This document shows, one piece after another, positions 56,041 to 64,000 of a DNA stretch of 64,000 nt (the first letter of the stretch is position 1; every line of letters begins with the position of its first letter). Below the pieces are notes generated by a model, which worked only from the letters and a program-made list of their open reading frames with translations, had not been told where the DNA came from and did not search any database. The translations under genes and the position numbers were made by a program. Location: contig NZ_JAAATY010000026.1 in the NCBI RefSeq assembly GCF_013280595.1, forward strand, positions 62,001-126,000, written 5' to 3'. Source of the stretch: Kibdelosporangium persicum (GTDB taxonomy: Bacteria > Actinomycetota > Actinomycetes > Mycobacteriales > Pseudonocardiaceae).

Positions 56041-56613
56041 TCACTCCGTCGAGCCGAGGATCGCGTAGATCGCCCGCCTCGTCTCGTTCAAGGTTTCGAT
56101 CGCACGGGCCTTCTGTGTCTCGCTCGCGGCCTGTGACACCTGCGCGACGGCCGACATGAGCTGGTGCAACGCGGTGTGCAGTTCGACCTCCAGTGGTTCG
56201 ACCTCGTCCGCGATCTGCTCCCACGGCGGCGCGTCCAGGGCCTCGGCCGCGGTCCTGCCTTCGTCGGTCAGCGCGTACTGACGCTTGCTGCCCGTGCCGC
56301 CTTCCAGGCTCACCAGGCCTTGGTCGGCGAGCAGTTGCAGGGTCGGGTAGACCGAGCCCGGGCTCGGCCGCCAGTAGCCGCCGCTGCGCGAGTTGATCTC
56401 CTGGATGATCTCGTAGCCGTGCATCGGGCGTTCGGTCAGCAAGGCCAGGACGGCGGCCCGGACATCGCCACGGCTACGCCGGTGACCACGTCCGCGGCCA
56501 CGCATGCCGCGCCCGCGGCCCCAGTCGCCCTCGAAGCCGAACCCGGGCGGGAACGGTCCTCGCCGGGCTCGTCCGCCGCGTCGCCGGGTGTTCAAGTCGT
56601 GTGGGTGATGCAT
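56041..56613 (-). CDS. PadR family transcriptional regulator
   Basis: The 190-residue protein has a Gly/Arg-rich N-terminus (about 1-45, RRGGRARRGPF and GRGRGMRGRGRGHRR). The PadR winged helix follows (RAAVLALLTERPMHGYEII, SRSGGYWRPSPGSVYPTL), then a C-terminal helix (about 145-185) for dimerisation. AAGGAG lies seven bases from the ATG. It is divergent from a TetR gene with two palindromes between them. The Gly/Arg tail is unusually long but is seen in actinobacterial PadR proteins. Confidence 0.9.
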   Translation of the reverse strand: MHHPHDLNTRRRGGRARRGPFPPGFGFEGDWGRGRGMRGRGRGHRRSRGDVRAAVLALLTERPMHGYEIIQEINSRSGGYWRPSPGSVYPTLQLLADQGLVSLEGGTGSKRQYALTDEGRTAAEALDAPPWEQIADEVEPLEVELHTALHQLMSAVAQVSQAASETQKARAIETLNETRRAIYAILGSTE

Positions 56614-56636
56614 GATTTGTCTCCTTAATGAGTCAG

Positions 56637-56678
56637 TCGGGATCTATCCCGATGCGTCAAAGATATATCGGAACCGAT
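56637..56678. promoter_or_regulatory. Two palindromes in the padR-tetR divergent region
   Basis: TCGGGAT-CT-ATCCCGA (56637-56652) and ATCGG-AA-CCGAT (56667-56678) are perfect palindromes 24 bases upstream of padR and beyond. The A/T-rich AGATATAT between them may be a -10 region for one direction. They are good candidates for PadR or TetR operators. Confidence 0.5.
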
Positions 56679-56710
56679 CGTGATGCAACTGTCATGGCGA
56701 TCCGCCTTGG

Positions 56711-56730
56711 GAGTGAGTACTCTCTCACTC
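56711..56730. promoter_or_regulatory. TetR-type operator directly before the start codon
   Basis: Perfect 7-base arms GAGTGAG (56711-56717) and CTCACTC (56724-56730) around TACTCT end at the base before the ATG of the TetR gene. TACTCT could itself be the -10 of a leaderless transcript, so bound repressor would block its own promoter. Confidence 0.6.
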
Positions 56731-57330
56731 ATGGGAACTGGGGAAACGGCCAAAGAGCGGATCGTCCGGGTGGCGATCCCGCTGTTCGCCGAGCGGGGTT
56801 ACGCGGGCACGAGCGTCGCGGACATCCAGCAGGCCGCCGGGCTCGCGCCCGGCTCCGGCGCGCTGTACAAGCACTTCCGGTCCAAGCAGGAGGTGCTGGC
56901 CGCCGCGATCGACTGGCACATCGCGGATTTCGAACGCAGCAGCGTGCTGCTGGAGTCCTCGCTGCCCGCGGACCCGCTGGCGGCGTTGCGGATCATCGTC
57001 GAGCAGCTGATCGGCTCACTGGCCGCGAACGCGCAGCTGATCCGGATCACGTTGCGAGACCTCGACGCCCGGCCGGAACTCGCCGACAAGATCGCCACCA
57101 GCATGCTCGGCGCGCTGCACAACGCGATCCGGGCCTGGCTGGACAAGGCCGTCGCGGGTGGCGGACTGCGGCCACACGACACGGAAGCCGTGGCGGCGCT
57201 GCTGTTCTCCGCGATCTCGTACTACCCGGTGGTGGACATCCTGCTGGGTCAGGCGCCCGCGGACATCGAGCCGGACCGGATCACGGCTGCGCTGGTCGAC
57301 CTGATGGGGCGAGGGCTCGCGGCAGCCTGA
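56731..57330 (+). CDS. TetR family transcriptional regulator
   Basis: The 199-residue protein has a TetR DNA-binding domain (residues 8-55, AGTSVADIQQAAGLAPGSGALYKHF) and an all-helical ligand domain. The ATG at 56731 is chosen because it directly follows a perfect palindrome with a -10-like centre and no ribosome-binding site is seen. The last 50 bases overlap the end of the convergent histidine kinase gene. The regulated genes and ligand are unknown. Confidence 0.88.
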   Translation: MGTGETAKERIVRVAIPLFAERGYAGTSVADIQQAAGLAPGSGALYKHFRSKQEVLAAAIDWHIADFERSSVLLESSLPADPLAALRIIVEQLIGSLAANAQLIRITLRDLDARPELADKIATSMLGALHNAIRAWLDKAVAGGGLRPHDTEAVAALLFSAISYYPVVDILLGQAPADIEPDRITAALVDLMGRGLAAA

Positions 57331-58507
57331 GCGTCACGTCGAGACCGCCGTCCTGACGCGGCACGGCGACGAGTTCGCCCTGGTGCGTGCGGCTGATCGC
57401 GCGGGCGATCGACAGGCCGAGGCCGAAGCCGCGTTCACCCGCGGTGCGTTCCCGGTCGAGCCGGCGGAACGGCTGGAACAGCACTTCGACCTCGTACGGC
57501 CGGACGACCGGCCCGGAATTGCTGACGGTGACGGTGCTCCAGCCGTTCTCCGAGCCTGTCCGGACGCTGATCCAGCCGTCCGGAACGTTGTGCCGGATGG
57601 CGTTCTCCACGAGGTTCTGGGTCAGCCGTTCGAGCATGACGGCATCGCCCAGCACGGGCGCCGGAGGCAGCGTGGCAGTCCTGACGTCGAGTCCCGCGTC
57701 CGCGGCCGACCGTGCCAGTTGTTCGACGACGTGTTCGGTGACGTCCGCCAGGTCGACCGGGGTGCGTTCAGCCAGCTCGTTCTCGCTGTCGGCCAGCGTC
57801 AGCAGGCCGTCGATCAGCCGCTCGTGCCGCGCGTTGATCTCCAGCAGCGATTCGCCGAGCTGGACGGCGTCCTTCGAGGTGCCGGGCCGGGTCACGGTGA
57901 TCTCGATCAACGCGCGCTTCACGGCGAGCGGCGTCCGCATCTCGTGGGACGCGTTGGCGATGAACCGATGCTGCCCGTCGAACGAACGGTCCAGGCGTTC
58001 GAGCATCGTGTTGAAGGTCTGCGCCAGCTCGGTCACCTCGTCGCGCGGTCCGCTGTGCGTGATGCGTTCCTGCAGGCCACGGCTCGCGTCGGAGGCCGCG
58101 ATCCGCTTCGCCGTCTCGGTGATCTTGTGCACCGGTTGCAGCGCCCGCCGCGCCAGCAACCAGCCCAGCGCCGCGGCGGCGAGCCCGACACCGACCAGCG
58201 TGACCGCGCCCTGGGCGAGCAACGAGGTGAGGATGTCCTGACGCTGCTGGTCCTGCGCCGCCTGGAGGGACGCCACCAGTTGGCCGAACTCCTCGTCGCC
58301 GCCACCGTCGCGCAGGATGCCGAACCGGGTCAGCGCGAGGCGGATCGCCTCCGCGGACGGTGCTTGCGGCTGTGCCCGGTTGAGAATCTGCCAGACCAGG
58401 ATGTACGTCAGGGTCAGCAGGATCGCGCCCGCCACGAAGAACAGCGAGGCGTAGAGGGCGGTGAGGCGGCCTCGGATCGTCCAGTTACGAGGGTGCAAGC
58501 GGTTCAT
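57281..58507 (-). CDS. Sensor histidine kinase, OmpR/PhoR type
   Basis: The 408-residue kinase has two membrane segments (about residues 17-40 and 100-122), a HAMP domain, HisKA with ANASHEMRTPLAVKRALIE, and HATPase_c motifs NLVENAIRHN, FRRLDRERTAGERGFGLGLSIAR. Its ATG overlaps the response regulator stop (ATGA). The 3' end overlaps the TetR gene by 50 bases. Together they are divergent from the lipoprotein and MacB-like operon, which they probably control. Confidence 0.93.
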   Translation of the reverse strand: MNRLHPRNWTIRGRLTALYASLFFVAGAILLTLTYILVWQILNRAQPQAPSAEAIRLALTRFGILRDGGGDEEFGQLVASLQAAQDQQRQDILTSLLAQGAVTLVGVGLAAAALGWLLARRALQPVHKITETAKRIAASDASRGLQERITHSGPRDEVTELAQTFNTMLERLDRSFDGQHRFIANASHEMRTPLAVKRALIEITVTRPGTSKDAVQLGESLLEINARHERLIDGLLTLADSENELAERTPVDLADVTEHVVEQLARSAADAGLDVRTATLPPAPVLGDAVMLERLTQNLVENAIRHNVPDGWISVRTGSENGWSTVTVSNSGPVVRPYEVEVLFQPFRRLDRERTAGERGFGLGLSIARAISRTHQGELVAVPRQDGGLDVTLRLPRALAPSGRPAQP

Positions 58508-59154
58508 CGGATCCGGTACCCCACGCCCGCGACCGTCTCCACGATCGGCGGGTCACCGAGTTTGCGGCGGAGTTTCATCATGGTCACCCGTACGACGTTG
58601 GTGAACGGGTCGATGTTCTCGTCCCACACCTTCTCCAGCAGATGTTCTGTGGACACGACCGCGCCGTCGGCCCGGACGAGTTCGGTGAGCAACGCGAATT
58701 CCTTGTTCGCCAACGTGATCGTCTCGCCGTCCCGGCTGACCTCCCGCCTGCCCGGGTCGATCCGCACGCCGGCGCGCTCCAGTACCGGCGGCACAGCGGT
58801 CCTGGCCCTCCTGAGCAGCGCGTGCACCCGGGCGGACAGTTCGACGAACGCGAACGGCTTCGGCAGGTAGTCGTCGGCGCCCAGGCCCAGCCCAGCGACC
58901 CGGTCACGGACCCCGGACGCGGCCGTCAGCATCAGGATTCTCGTGTCCCCGCCGGCGACCGTGCGGCACACCTCGTCGCCGTGCACCACGGGAATGTCCC
59001 GGTCGAGCACGAGCACGTCGTAGTCGTTCACGGAGAGACGATCGAGCGCGTGGTCACCACGGTGCACGACGTCCACCGCGAACGCCTCCCGCCGCAGCCA
59101 CTCGGCGATCGCGCTCGCGAGGATCGGTTCGTCCTCGACCACCAGAACTCGCAT
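58504..59154 (-). CDS. Response regulator, OmpR family
   Basis: The 216-residue protein has a receiver domain (VEDEPILASAI, phosphoacceptor Asp in VLVLDRDIP, KPF lysine) and a C-terminal winged helix (TLANKEFALLTELVRADGAVVS...RVTMMKLRRKLGDPPIVETVAGVGYRI). It is the first gene of a two-gene operon with the kinase. The perfect inverted repeat at 59192-59212 in the divergent promoter region is a candidate binding site. Confidence 0.94.
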   Translation of the reverse strand: MRVLVVEDEPILASAIAEWLRREAFAVDVVHRGDHALDRLSVNDYDVLVLDRDIPVVHGDEVCRTVAGGDTRILMLTAASGVRDRVAGLGLGADDYLPKPFAFVELSARVHALLRRARTAVPPVLERAGVRIDPGRREVSRDGETITLANKEFALLTELVRADGAVVSTEHLLEKVWDENIDPFTNVVRVTMMKLRRKLGDPPIVETVAGVGYRIR

Positions 59155-59191
59155 GACCCCATCATCGGTGAGATGGCCATAACGTGACTGT

Positions 59192-59212
59192 TAACTCCGC
59201 CCGACGGAGTTA
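59192..59212. promoter_or_regulatory. Inverted repeat in the two-component / exporter divergent promoter
   Basis: TAACTCCG (59192-59199), five bases, and CGGAGTTA (59205-59212) form a perfect inverted repeat 37 bases before the lipoprotein start. A following GGGTTATC repeats the GTTA core. This suits a dimeric OmpR-type regulator controlling both sides. Confidence 0.5.
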
Positions 59213-59248
59213 CGCCGGGGTTATCGCCACCCTGCTCGACTGTCCGCC

Positions 59249-59773
59249 ATGAAGCGGATTCTCAGCGTACTCGCGTTGTTGGCGCTGCTCGGCGCCTGCG
59301 GCAGTACGGACAACTCCAACCAGGGCATCGCCTCCGCGGGCGGCAACGGCTCCAGCGCGCCGCCGACGAGCACGTCCCAGCCGGGGGACAGCGGCGAACA
59401 GATGCAGAAGTTCGCCAAGTGCATGCGGGACAACGGCGTCGACGTCCCCGATCCGGAACCCGGCGGCGGGCTCGGCAACTGGGACGAGTCGAAGGTCGAC
59501 CGCGACAGCCCGGCGTTCCAGAAGGCCATGGAGGCGTGCAAGTCGTTCCTGCCCGGCGGCGGTGACCTGTCCAAGCTGGACCCGAAGCTGGTGGACCAGG
59601 TGCGTGAGCTCACGCAGTGCCTGCGGGCCAACGGGATCGACGTGCCCGACCCCGATCCGAACAGCCCGACGCTCGGGATGGACGCGATGAAGGACATCGA
59701 CCGCGACAGCCCGGCGTTCCAGAAGGCCATGGAGGCGTGCAAGGACAAGGTGCCGGGACGGTTCGGGCAATGA
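59249..59773 (+). CDS. Lipoprotein with an internal tandem duplication
   Basis: The 174-residue protein has a lipoprotein signal peptide with lipobox LLGAC (Cys17) and a Ser/Thr/Gly-rich linker. Two copies of a roughly 50-residue unit follow, each running from CMRDNGVDVPDP or CLRANGIDVPDP to FQKAMEACK. A 47-base stretch is identical in the two copies (59496-59542 and 59697-59743), 201 bases apart. Conserved Cys pairs may form disulfides. It is coupled to the adaptor gene (ATGA). Function unknown; linkage suggests a sensor or accessory part of the exporter. Confidence 0.8.
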   Translation: MKRILSVLALLALLGACGSTDNSNQGIASAGGNGSSAPPTSTSQPGDSGEQMQKFAKCMRDNGVDVPDPEPGGGLGNWDESKVDRDSPAFQKAMEACKSFLPGGGDLSKLDPKLVDQVRELTQCLRANGIDVPDPDPNSPTLGMDAMKDIDRDSPAFQKAMEACKDKVPGRFGQ

Positions 59774-60828
59774 AACGCGCGACACGGATGGCCGTCGGCC
59801 TCGGGACGGCTGTGGTCGTCGTCGGCGCCGGAGGCGTGGCGGCGTTCGGGTTCGGAGGCACGGACCCGGCGCCGCCACCGGCCAGCAGCCTGCCGCCGAG
59901 CACGGCCAAGGTCACGTCGACCACGCTGACCAGCACCGAGAAGGTGTCCGGGACGTTGGGCCACGGGACGCCGAACCCGCTGATGAGAACCGGTCAGGGG
60001 ACCGTCACCTGGTTGCCCGCGGCCGGTGACGTGATCTCCCGCGGCGAGACCGCGTACTCGGTCGACGACCAGGCGGTTCCGGCGATCTACGGCAGCATCC
60101 CGATGTACCGGACCTTGAAGTCCGGTGTCGAGGGCAACGACGTCAAGCAGTTCGAAGAGAACCTGCGGGCGCTGGGGTACAAGGGCTTCACCGTCGACCA
60201 CGAGTTCACTTCGGCCACCGCGACCGCCGTCAGGCAGTGGCAGGAGGACCTCGGCAAGCCGGAGAACGGGACCGTGCAGGCTTCCGACGTGGTCGTGGTG
60301 CCCGGTGAGGTCCGGGTGGCCGAGCTGCTGGCCAAGGTCGGCGGGCCCGCGAACGGACAGGTGCTGACGTACACCGGGACGGTCAAGACCGTCACCGTCA
60401 AGCTGGATGTGGCCAAGCAACACCTTGTCAGCCAAGGAATCGCGGCTACCGTGACCTTGCCGGACGGCAAGACCGTGCCGGGCACGGTGGCGTCTGTCGG
60501 CAGCGTCGCGACCGCCGAACCGGCTCAGCAGGGCAGCTCCACCCAGAGCACGATCGAAGTCGTGGTGACGCTCGCCGACCAGGCAGCGGCGGGCAAGCTC
60601 GACGCGGCACCCGTCGACGTCACGTTGGTCTCCGACAAGCGCGAGAACGTCCTCGCAGTGCCTGTCGGTGCGTTGGTCGCCTTGGCGGAAGGCGGTTACG
60701 GAGTCCAGGTGCTCGACGGCGACGCGAGCAAGTACGTCGCCGTGGAGACGGGCATGTTCGCCGACGGCAAAGTGGAGATCCGCGGCCAGGGCATCGGCGC
60801 CGGAACCGTTGTGGGAGTGCCGAAATGA
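59770..60828 (+). CDS. Membrane-fusion/adaptor-type protein with peptidoglycan-binding domain
   Basis: The 352-residue protein has one N-terminal membrane segment (about residues 8-30), a beta-rich region (50-105), and a peptidoglycan-binding domain (about 115-165, [22 protein letters not shown]...TATAVRQWQ). A HlyD-like C-terminal barrel follows ([30 protein letters not shown]). It probably links the FtsX-like permease to the cell wall, replacing the periplasmic adaptor of Gram-negative MacAB. ATGA coupling on both sides joins it to the lipoprotein and ATPase genes. Confidence 0.85.
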   Translation: MKRATRMAVGLGTAVVVVGAGGVAAFGFGGTDPAPPPASSLPPSTAKVTSTTLTSTEKVSGTLGHGTPNPLMRTGQGTVTWLPAAGDVISRGETAYSVDDQAVPAIYGSIPMYRTLKSGVEGNDVKQFEENLRALGYKGFTVDHEFTSATATAVRQWQEDLGKPENGTVQASDVVVVPGEVRVAELLAKVGGPANGQVLTYTGTVKTVTVKLDVAKQHLVSQGIAATVTLPDGKTVPGTVASVGSVATAEPAQQGSSTQSTIEVVVTLADQAAAGKLDAAPVDVTLVSDKRENVLAVPVGALVALAEGGYGVQVLDGDASKYVAVETGMFADGKVEIRGQGIGAGTVVGVPK

Positions 60829-61499
60829 CCCCGGTCGTCGAGCTGCGCGGGGTCAGCCGCGTGTACTCCGGCGGCGTGACCGCGTTGCGCGACGTCAGCG
60901 TGGCCATCGGGCGTGGCGAGCTCGTGGGCATCGTCGGGCCGTCCGGTTCGGGGAAATCCACCATGTTGAACATGATCGGCACGCTGGACCGGCCGAGTGC
61001 CGGGACGGTGCACGTGGAGGACTACGACGTGCACTCGCTGACTGACCGTGAGCTGTCCGCGCTGCGGGCTCGCGTGCTGGGCTTCGTGTTCCAGCAGTTC
61101 CACCTGGCCGCCGGCGTGTCCGCTTTGGACAACGTCGCCGACGGTCTGCTGTACACCGGAACGAATCTCCGGGACCGGCGACGGCAGGCCCGGGAGGCGT
61201 TGACACGGGTCGGCCTGGCCCACCGCGTCGACCATCAACCGCACGAGATGTCAGGTGGCGAAAGGCAACGCGTCGCGATCGCCCGCGCGGTCGTCGGGCA
61301 ACCGGCGTTGTTGCTGGCGGACGAGCCGACCGGAAACCTCGACACGCACTCCGGGGCGGGCGTGATCGCGTTGCTGCGCGAGCTGAACGCGGCGGGCACC
61401 ACGGTCGTGATCATCACGCACGACCGGGACATCGCGGCCGGTCTGCCGCGCCAGGTGGACATGCGGGACGGGCAGATCGTCGGTGATCACCATGGCTGA
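60825..61499 (+). CDS. ABC transporter ATP-binding protein, MacB/LolD type
   Basis: The 224-residue ATPase has Walker [11 protein letters not shown]-loop [17 protein letters not shown], signature [14 protein letters not shown], Walker [13 protein letters not shown] and H-loop ITHD. It pairs with the FtsX-like permease, whose start overlaps its end by eight bases. The system is probably a mechanotransmission or export device for peptides or antibiotics, regulated by the neighbouring two-component system. Confidence 0.94.
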   Translation: MTPVVELRGVSRVYSGGVTALRDVSVAIGRGELVGIVGPSGSGKSTMLNMIGTLDRPSAGTVHVEDYDVHSLTDRELSALRARVLGFVFQQFHLAAGVSALDNVADGLLYTGTNLRDRRRQAREALTRVGLAHRVDHQPHEMSGGERQRVAIARAVVGQPALLLADEPTGNLDTHSGAGVIALLRELNAAGTTVVIITHDRDIAAGLPRQVDMRDGQIVGDHHG

Positions 61500-62694
61500 T
61501 CCGCTACGACCCGCGCGGCTGAGCGTGCGCGACGTGCTTCGAGTCGGGGGAGCGGGTCTGCGCGCCCGGCCGTTGCGGGTCTTCCTGTCCGCGCTGGGGA
61601 TCGCGATCGGGATCGCCGCGATGATCTCGGTGGTCGGGATCTCCACGTCCAGCCGGGAGAACCTGGACCGGCAACTCGCCGCGCTCGGCACCAACCTGCT
61701 CACCGTGGGCCCCGGCCAGTCGTTGTTCGGCGAGCAGAGCCACCTGCCGGACGAGGCGGTCGGCATGATCGACCGGATCGAGCCGGTGCTGTCCACCTCG
61801 GCGACCGGGAAAGTGGTCGGTGCGAAGGTGTACCGCAACGACAGGATTCCGGACACGCAGTCCGGTGGCATCGCCGTGCTGGCGGCCCGGCCCAACCTGC
61901 CGGACACCGTCGGCGCGACGATCGCCGGCGGTGCGTTCCTCAACGACGCCAACGCGCGCTATCCCGCGGTCGTGCTCGGGCAGAAGGCCGCGGAGCGGCT
62001 CGGCGTCGGCTCGGCCGGCCCTGAGCAGCGCGTTTACCTCGGTGACCAGTGGTTCACCGTGGTCGGCGTGCTGCATCCGGTGCCGTTGGCGCCGGAACTG
62101 GACACCGCCGCGTTGGTCGGTTGGCCGGTTGCCGTGCAGTCGTTGGACTTCGACGGTTACGCCACGACTGTCTACACGCGAGCACGTGACGACGCCGTCG
62201 AAGCGGTGCAGGCGGTGCTCGCGGCGACGGCCAATCCGGAGAACCCGAACGAGGTCTCGGTGTCACGGCCGTCGGACGCGTTGGCCGCCAAACAAGCGAC
62301 CGACCAGACGTTGAACGGTCTGCTGCTCGGCCTCGGCGCGGTCGCGTTGCTGGTCGGCGGCGTGGGCGTGGCCAACACGATGGTCATCTCGGTGCTGGAG
62401 CGGCGCGCGGAGATCGGTCTGCGACGGTCGCTCGGCGCGACCCGTGGCCAGGTCCGGATCCAGTTCCTGGCGGAGTCGTTGCTGTTGTCCGCGCTGGGCG
62501 GGCTCGGTGGTGTGCTGCTCGGCATCGCGGTGACCGCTTCGTACGCGGCGTACCAGGACTGGCCGTCGGTCGTGCCGGTCTGGGCTTCCGCGGGTGGTGT
62601 CGTGGCCACGATGGTCATCGGCATGATCGCCGGCCTGTACCCGGCGATCCGCGCCAGCCGGTTGTCACCGACCGAGGCGCTGGCCACGCCGTGA
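61492..62694 (+). CDS. FtsX-like ABC transporter permease (MacB type)
   Basis: The 400-residue protein has a membrane segment near residues 30-52, a large extracytoplasmic MacB core domain (about 55-265), and three C-terminal helices. These hold the conserved [30 protein letters not shown] and [14 protein letters not shown]. It is the membrane partner of the preceding ATPase. It closes the operon; about 120 bases follow before the S37 peptidase gene. Confidence 0.93.
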   Translation: MADPLRPARLSVRDVLRVGGAGLRARPLRVFLSALGIAIGIAAMISVVGISTSSRENLDRQLAALGTNLLTVGPGQSLFGEQSHLPDEAVGMIDRIEPVLSTSATGKVVGAKVYRNDRIPDTQSGGIAVLAARPNLPDTVGATIAGGAFLNDANARYPAVVLGQKAAERLGVGSAGPEQRVYLGDQWFTVVGVLHPVPLAPELDTAALVGWPVAVQSLDFDGYATTVYTRARDDAVEAVQAVLAATANPENPNEVSVSRPSDALAAKQATDQTLNGLLLGLGAVALLVGGVGVANTMVISVLERRAEIGLRRSLGATRGQVRIQFLAESLLLSALGGLGGVLLGIAVTASYAAYQDWPSVVPVWASAGGVVATMVIGMIAGLYPAIRASRLSPTEALATP

Positions 62695-62813
62695 CACCGG
62701 ATCGGGTGATCGTCGACCGGCGTCCGCGTGGGGAACGACTTCAGTAGCTGGCCTTTCCGGGCGACTTCTTGTCAGAATGCGCGGGTTCGCCGTCGGCAGT
62801 GAGGAGAATCGGC

Positions 62814-64000
62814 GTGTTCCTGCGGAGAGCGTGGGTGGCCGGAGTGGTCACCGCGTTGACGTTCGGCCTGGCGCCCGCCGCCACCGCCGGCGAGGACATC
62901 GCGGCGCGGCTCAAGCAAGTGCCTGGGTTGACCGTGGTGTCCGAGTCGGCAGCCCCGGCCGGCTACCGGTTCTTCATCCTGAGCTACTCGCAGCCGGTCG
63001 ACCACCGGCGCCCGTCCGACGGCCGGTTCGAGCAGCGGTTCCAGTTGCTGCACAAGGCGACCGAGCGGCCGATGGTGTTGCACACCAGTGGTTACAACAT
63101 GCGCACGACGGCGTTCCGCTCGGAGCCGACGCAGCTGGTCGACGGCAACCAGATCTCGGTGGAACAGCGTTTCTTCACCCCGTCACGGCCCGAACCGGCC
63201 GACTGGGACAAGCTGAACATCTGGCAGGCGGCGACCGACCACCACCGGATCGTCGAGGCGCTCAAGCCGGTCTACTCGGCCAAGTGGATCTCCACCGGAG
63301 CCAGCAAGGGCGGCATGACGTCGGTGTACCACCGGCGGTTCTACCCGCGTGACGTGGACGGCGTGGTCGCGTACGTCGCCCCGAACGACTCGATCAACCC
63401 GGCGGACAAGGCGTACGACAGGTTCTTCGCCACGGTCGGCAACGACCCGGCGTGCCGCCAGGCGTTGAACGACCTGCAGTACGAAGCACTGAAACGGCGT
63501 CCCGAACTGCTGCCGAAGTACGAGGCATGGGCGGCGGCCAACAACCGCACCTTCAACGAAGTGCTCGGTACCGCCGACAAGGCCTACGAGATGACCGTGC
63601 TCGACACGGCGTGGGCGTTCTGGCAGTACAAGACGCAGGCCGACTGCGCGAAGGTGCCTGCCAAGACGGCGTCGTCCGACGAGATCTACAACTGGATCAA
63701 CGAGATCACTGACTGGTCGTTCTACACCGACCAGGGCGTGCTGCCGTACGCGCCGTACTACTACCAGGCAGCGACCCAGCTGGGCTGGGCCCAGTTGCGG
63801 TTCGACCACCTGCGCGGGCTGACGAACTACCCGTCGTCGTTCTACCAGGCCAACTCGAACCTGCCGCCGTCGCTGCGCTCACGCCACGACCCGCTGCCGA
63901 TGATCGACATCGACCGCTGGGTACGCAGCCGCTCCAGCCAGATGCTGTTCGTCTACGGCGCCAACGACCCTTGGGGCGCCGAGCCTTTCGTCCCCAGCAG
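62814..64000 (+). CDS. Secreted S37-family (PS-10 type) aminopeptidase, partial
   Basis: The gene runs off the right edge after about 395 codons. GAGGAG is seven bases from the GTG at 62814. A signal peptide (VAGVVTALTFGLAPAATAGE) precedes a mature protein with ILSYSQPVDHRRPSDGRFEQRF, VLHTSGYNM and the serine motif STGASKGGMTS. This matches the tripeptidyl aminopeptidases of Streptomyces (S37). Only the C-terminal part with the histidine of the triad is missing. It probably degrades extracellular peptides. Confidence 0.88.
   Translation, partial: MFLRRAWVAGVVTALTFGLAPAATAGEDIAARLKQVPGLTVVSESAAPAGYRFFILSYSQPVDHRRPSDGRFEQRFQLLHKATERPMVLHTSGYNMRTTAFRSEPTQLVDGNQISVEQRFFTPSRPEPADWDKLNIWQAATDHHRIVEALKPVYSAKWISTGASKGGMTSVYHRRFYPRDVDGVVAYVAPNDSINPADKAYDRFFATVGNDPACRQALNDLQYEALKRRPELLPKYEAWAAANNRTFNEVLGTADKAYEMTVLDTAWAFWQYKTQADCAKVPAKTASSDEIYNWINEITDWSFYTDQGVLPYAPYYYQAATQLGWAQLRFDHLRGLTNYPSSFYQANSNLPPSLRSRHDPLPMIDIDRWVRSRSSQMLFVYGANDPWGAEPFVPS

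Overview
The window is high-GC actinomycete DNA. GTG and TTG starts are common, and actinobacterial families recur: DUF5753/DUF397 pair, DUF2469, DUF1206, a WhiG sigma factor, and a PII gene with GlnR-like boxes. It fits the Pseudonocardiales (Amycolatopsis / Kibdelosporangium / Lentzea type). The genus is inferred from gene content only. No rRNA, tRNA or CRISPR array was seen.

Layout. (1) 1-2564: ABC-2 exporter plus histidine kinase, cut by the left edge. (2) 2904-10507 and 14172-18220: an almost complete purine-to-glyoxylate route. It holds an IclR regulator, malate synthase with a citrate-lyase-like partner, three-subunit xanthine dehydrogenase, guanine deaminase, urate oxidase, HIU hydrolase, OHCU decarboxylase, allantoinase and allantoicase. 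Only a ureidoglycolate-cleaving enzyme is missing. (3) 10551-14175: an accessory block splits that cluster. It has a secreted hydrolase, a coupled operon of three small unknown genes, a divergent HTH/DUF397 pair with palindromic operators, and a frameshifted remnant resembling the N-terminal domain of a NACHT NTPase. (4) 18265-22284: DUF1206 membrane protein, then a coupled operon rRNA methyltransferase - FhuF-like protein - O-acetylhomoserine sulfhydrylase - CoA-binding protein. (5) 22483-26551: amt-glnK-glnD.

(6) 27514-53102: the conserved information-processing core (ffh, rpsP, KH protein, rimM, trmD, rplS, lepB, rnhB, DUF2469, yraN, comM, dprA, xerC, whiG, rpsB, tsf, pyrH, frr, cdsA). Insertions carry an amidohydrolase, a CPBP protease, PxpA, a hydrolase, a DUF6886/SDR/TetR group, and a subtilase with a propeptide-like small protein. 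(7) 53156-64000: VOC protein, methyltransferase, threonine-aldolase-like lyase, PadR/TetR pair, a two-component system divergent from a lipoprotein-adaptor-ATPase-FtsX permease operon, and a partial S37 peptidase.

The most unusual signals are small and repetitive. A 22-bp tandem repeat family occurs at three intergenic loci. At one of them it begins exactly where an M23 peptidase gene should stop, leaving that frame open for about 509 more codons antisense to whiG and xerC. An identical 16-bp-armed palindrome follows two unrelated convergent gene ends. A 119-bp MITE-like element sits between a lyase gene and padR. A 66-bp copy of the comM 5' end remains fused to yraN, separated from intact comM by 1.26 kb of lower-GC apparently non-coding DNA. 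These suggest past insertion events in otherwise conserved operons.
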